A stretch of DNA of 64,000 nt from Epiperipatus broadwayi (taxonomy: Eukaryota > Onychophora > Udeonychophora > Euonychophora > Peripatidae): the NCBI GenBank assembly GCA_028023455.1, contig JAQFVV010006294.1:1763001-1827000 (forward strand), in the 5' to 3' direction. A program made the position numbers and the translations under genes. Shown here in pieces: positions 59,985 to 64,000 of the stretch (position 1 is the first letter of the stretch; each line of letters begins with the position of its first letter). Below the pieces are notes generated by a model. It did not search any database. It saw only the letters and a list, made by a program, of their open reading frames with translations, and had not been told where the DNA came from.

Positions 59985-60590
59985 AAGAGTACCACACTCT
60001 CCATACAGTAGTGCTACCAAGTGCAAGCATTCATAATCAATGGATGAATGAAGGTTCATCAGTGAGGAGCCTTGGATTTGAGAGCACTGCACCTAGATCT
60101 TAGGATCCAATGCAGTCCTCCAGCAACCACTTTTTACTTATTTGAATAACTATAAAGCTAGGAACCAATATGAAAACACCATAATGTTTCCAACCCAAGC
60201 TCACTTGCTTGTATAGTCATATAGATCTGAACTCAATTCAACTGCTATACATTCTGATGTCTGGGTTTCCAAAAACCACAGTCATCATAATCCTATGGGC
60301 AGGATAGATATAAAACTATTAAAATGATCATATGATCACCATTTCATATGCTTACACATGCTGTTAATAAAAGTATACCAAACTCTACACACAGTAGTGC
60401 CACCAAGATTTCATAGTCAGTGGATGCAGGGGATGTTGGATGAGTAGATACTAGATAGGGACTTTATGCACAAACCTTCCTGTATCCATTGATTATGAAA
60501 GCTTGCCCTTTGTGGCATTACTATAAGAAAAGTTTGATATTCTTATTAACAGCATGTATAAGCATATGAAATGGAGATCATGTAATGTTT
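59985..60590. repeat. Fold-back element family F3, copy 3 (complex)
   Basis: CACTCTCCATACAGTAGTGC (~59994) and AACTCTACACACAGTAGTGC (~60380) are two left ends. The right end is CTTTGTGGCATTACTATAAG ... AACAGCATGTATAAGCATAT (~60507-60560). It therefore seems to be one copy nested in, or fused to, another. Confidence 0.75.
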
Positions 60591-61004
60591 TGAAATGGAA
60601 TTTATATCAGAAAAAGTGAGAAGATTTTTAAAGGCATGCATTTGGGGGGAAATGAAAAGTCAGAAGGATAAGTGAATATATAGAAAAGTTGAAAAGAATT
60701 AAATAAAAAATAATAATTTGGATATAATTATCATTATGATAAAAACTTATGTATAAATTATATCACAATAGCTCCCATAGGCAATACTACAATTAGGCAG
60801 TAAATGATTTCCATTTGCAATCAAATTGTAATGTCACCTTGACAATAAATTATTGATATTCTATTGGCATATTTAAATATGAAAGCTACCATGTAGTGTC
60901 ATTTAGATATAATAACTAGTTAACTGTTGACACTTATGGTTTTGTACACACACACACCCACACACATATATATATATATTAAACCATAGATACAAATAAC
61001 TAAG
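60591..61004. other. AT-rich DNA with (CA)/(TA) microsatellite
   Basis: A short CA then TA repeat at about 60947-60980. No gene seen. Confidence 0.5.
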
Positions 61005-61640
61005 TGATTATTAAAGTAAATCACACACACCCTAGTCAATGCTTAATATTAATTGATAGAATATCAGCAATCTTCCTCAAAGCAGCAATAAATGAAAAGC
61101 ACTTATTATTAGGGTCCATGATTTTAAATAGATCTTGAATGATAGAAGTTGATTTAAACAGATTGAGATTCAAACTGTCTAGAAGTTTTAAATAAATTTT
61201 ATTAAAATGGCTAGGATAAACTGCTTAAAATATACATCAATAAACAATCATTTTTACAACTTTTCACACAAACTATTACTCAGCTACTTAGTGATTTAAA
61301 TATAATAGACTTGGTTTTCACAATAAATCACATCATCCTCAATACATGCTTAATATTAACCAGGATTTAGTTATAATCAATGAGTAGTAGTTCATTTGAA
61401 AGACTGTAAAAATGATTATTTATTAATATACCTTCAAGAAGTTTATCCTGACATGTTTTATGAAGCTTATTTACAACTTACAGACAATTTACCTCTCAAA
61501 CTGTTTAAATCAATTGCTGTCAAATGTTTATTTAAAATCATAGATTTTGATAATGAGTGATTTCTATTTATTATCAGAGATCTATGCTGATATTTTATTG
61601 CTTATTATTAAGCATTGATTGTGGGTGCTATATATAATAT
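61005..61640. repeat. Diverged fold-back element
   Basis: CAATGCTTAATATTAA (~61037) and TTATTATTAAGCATTG (~61603) with flanking segments are inverted, as are ATGATTTTAAATAGATC and the reverse near 61535. An internal TACATGCTTAATATTAAC near 61342 repeats the left end. Arms are diverged. Confidence 0.6.
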
Positions 61641-62589
61641 TAAATTAACTATTTTCCATGGATTGTTATTCTAATAAAGAACAAAAATAAGGAGAGTTTA
61701 TCCATGTAAACAGAGATAACCTTTGCACTTAATGTTGCCAAGAAACTAACAATTACTACTAATTGTCAATCTCCCTGAAGCTAAATAAGTTTTCTTCACT
61801 ACTTATATAATAGTTATTTTGTTGGGCTTTATTGCTGAAGATATATATATATATATAAGTATATATTTATATAATGCATTATTAATAAACTTAACTTGTG
61901 CATATGCTTGAAATGCCAGCTGTCTTGGGTTTTAATTTTGACTGGAAAATTTGATTTTTTTTTTTAAGTTTTAATCAGACTTTTTTTTTCAGGTATCTGG
62001 TTCATATGCATTATAATTAACCATCCAATGTTTGTCAGTAAATGGATATCTAATTATTCTTAGTTAAAAAGTAAAATAAAAATAAAAACTTTTCAAATCC
62101 CCATTAGCTGGAAACTGGAAATTCTGGAGAATTTTATAAAAAACTAATAGAGGGGGCTTTACAAGGCAGAAACTATTAGTAGACAATCTAAAATCACTAA
62201 CGATTAACTTCTGTATTTGAAAAGATAGATGCATTTGTGTAGATTTGTATAAATAAAATTGAAATCATTTTATGAGCTTTCTATAGATATTTAAAAAGAC
62301 TGGAAAAAATATATGTGTTTCATTAATACAAAAAAAAAACATTAGAGAATATATGATAGATATTTTGATAAATAGGATACTGCCAGATCAGAATACTGTA
62401 TATCAAAAGTCAATTAATGACAAAATATATAACCAAATAATGAAAAATATCATTACATATGAAGGTTAAATTTGATAACTGAAGAAAAGAACAGAAAGAA
62501 AATTGATGGTTACAGAAATAGATTATTAGTAAAAATCTGCAGAAAGATCAAGAAGATAATATGTAAGCAATATAAAAGAAAGTCGAAAA
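61641..62589. other. AT-rich non-coding DNA
   Basis: Nothing recognised apart from a (TA)n run near 61840. Confidence 0.4.
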
Positions 62590-62810
62590 ATAGTAAATAT
62601 TGAACATGCTGGTATGGGCATGTCTAGAACATGTTTCAGGAAAGATTATCAAAATATTAAGCTGGATACCACTAGACATGAAAAAAGAGGGTATCCAAAA
62701 AAGGATTGAAAAAAAGAAATAGAAAAACTAGACAGATAAATTTAAGAGAGGATTTATAGAAAGACAGAAAGGAATAGCATTGGACAAAATCATAGAACAT
62801 TATATAATTA
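62590..62810 (+). pseudogene. Degenerate LINE C-terminal fragment
   Basis: The order of landmarks, after frame changes, resembles the RT C-terminus W-x-G-H ... R ... G-R-P segment: a GGGCATGTCTAGAACATGTT stretch (62616) then AAGAGGGTATCCAAAAAAGG (62685). Too decayed to assign a clade. Confidence 0.35.
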
Positions 62811-62990
62811 TAAAAAAATGCTATTTTAAAAGTTATATTCTAGATTGTTTATTTTCCATATTCAGCTTATTTATAGGAGATATCAACTGAAAGTATATTA
62901 ATAATTTTTATTAGTCAGTCATAAGATTAGAAACTATCCAATACTGAATAATATATAATAATATGTTTAATGAAAAATATATATTCCAAA

Positions 62991-63135
62991 AGATTGTAAA
63001 AGACACAGATGACCACATGTGAGATGGATGGATGAAATAAAAACGTGTGATCGGAGAAGACGGATTGAACTTGGAGAGATCTTTATCCTGCAATGGATTG
63101 ATAATGGTTGACAATGATGATGATGATGTAATGAA
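62991..63135 (+). pseudogene. RTE-like LINE 3'-end fragment
   Basis: AAGATTGTAAAAGACACAGA, then GAGATGGATGGATGAAATAA, a 30-40 bp deletion, then CTTGGAGAGATCTTTATCCT and a GATGATGATGATG tail match the last ~180 bp of the element at 56376-57345. Confidence 0.88.
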
Positions 63136-63354
63136 AGTTGTTTATTTTCCATATTCAACTTATTTATAGAAGATATACACCAGTTGAAAGTTATTAACAT
63201 CTGGAATTAAAAAATGACTGTTGAAAAACATTAGACCAATGAAGGATAATCATACCAAAATGGTAATCAGTATTTTAATATGAAAACAGAAATGATATTT
63301 TTATAAACAATGACAATTAATAAAGGGATTAACAAACAGAAGTAGTAAAAAATA

Positions 63355-63890
63355 ATAAGCTTGCTAATAGCTCTAACAAGCTTTATTGATAAATGCTACA
63401 AGAGAAAGCATTTAAAATCTCTATCTAGAATATTATCCCCAATCCTCTGACCAGTTTCATGCTGTGGCAATTTTCAATGAAGTGCTAGGATATTTCATAC
63501 ACTATATCTAAAAATACCAGCTCCAAGCCAGCATTTTATCTAAAAGTTAACTATTAAGTAGAAAATCTAAAAATTCCAGATACCTACATGTCTTCAAATC
63601 TAGCTATCCAATCTAAATAGCTATATGTGGCTGAGAAATCTTCAGTCAAACCATATATTAATAGTTTTAGCAAAGTAACATCACTTAAGACTTAAAAGCA
63701 AAACTATAAATTTTCTACTTGCTGGCTTAGAGTTGGTATTTTTAGATCTAGTGTCAGAAATACCTTAGCACCTCACTGAGGATTGCCATAGCATAAAACC
63801 AGTCTGAGGATTGGGATATTTTCTGGATAGTGATTATAAATGCTTTCTCTTGTGGTATTAATCAATGAGCTTGTGTTTTATTTACATGCT
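63355..63890. repeat. Fold-back element family F4
   Basis: Left arm (CAAGCTTTATTGATAAATGC, GAGAAAGCATTTAAAATCTC, ACTATATCTAAAAATACCA) and right arm (TTTTTAGATCTAGTGTC, TATAAATGCTTTCTCTTG, CAATGAGCTTG) are imperfect reverse complements around a ~150-bp centre. The copy at 51630-51841 is a single arm. Confidence 0.82.
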
Positions 63891-64000
63891 TATAAAATTA
63901 AGCACGTGAAAAATGACTTTATTTTATTTACTATTTAAAGAAGTATTAAATTATTGTCATCTACATTATTTTAAAAAGATTTAGTATTAATTGTTAAGAA

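Overview
This is an AT-rich (roughly three quarters A+T by eye) animal genomic window with one recognisable host gene. Two exons on the + strand, 11730-11873 and 28569-28763, join in phase to give the C-terminal half of a glutathione peroxidase of the GPX3-like type. The 3'UTR holds a plausible SECIS element, which suggests a selenocysteine enzyme. The 5' exons were not found and probably lie upstream. The organism is a bilaterian invertebrate. The mix of Penelope-like elements, RTE-like LINEs, tRNA-derived SINEs, many fold-back repeats and long AT-rich introns would fit a mollusc such as a cephalopod, but I cannot fix the taxon from sequence alone.

Layout: 1-9.2 kb holds a dead Ty3/Gypsy pol fragment (1690-3110), a near-perfect palindrome, a CT microsatellite and a decayed Penelope-like element (PLE-A, 6650-9235). 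9.9-12.7 kb holds fold-back elements around the first GPX exon. The 16.7-kb GPX intron (11874-28568) is a repeat nest: a fold-back element, a 409-bp-period direct-then-inverted array (12914-14844), a composite Penelope-like element (PLE-B, 15190-19905), further fold-back elements and a ~330-bp-period array (24625-26025). After the GPX gene come fold-back elements, a probable LINE endonuclease relic (34.9-36.2 kb), a pair of 1.7-2.0 kb direct repeats resembling LTRs (36.8-42.7 kb), hairpin elements built around tRNA-like SINEs (50.3-54.7 kb), two LINE reverse transcriptase relics, SINEs with target-site duplications and more fold-back elements.

The most interesting signal is a set of hammerhead-ribozyme-like motifs in different repeat families. 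The 409-bp unit carries five identical copies of a near-complete type I hammerhead (core CTGACGA, GAAA, two-part stem I, self-complementary stem III), which makes the array look like a retrozyme. A tRNA-SINE-containing fold-back family carries a second hammerhead-like motif with a compensatory base-pair change between copies. The PLE-B terminal repeats carry a third, with a damaged core. Hammerheads are known from Penelope-like elements and from retrozymes. Their co-occurrence here suggests, as inference only, that a PLE reverse transcriptase spread the small non-coding families.
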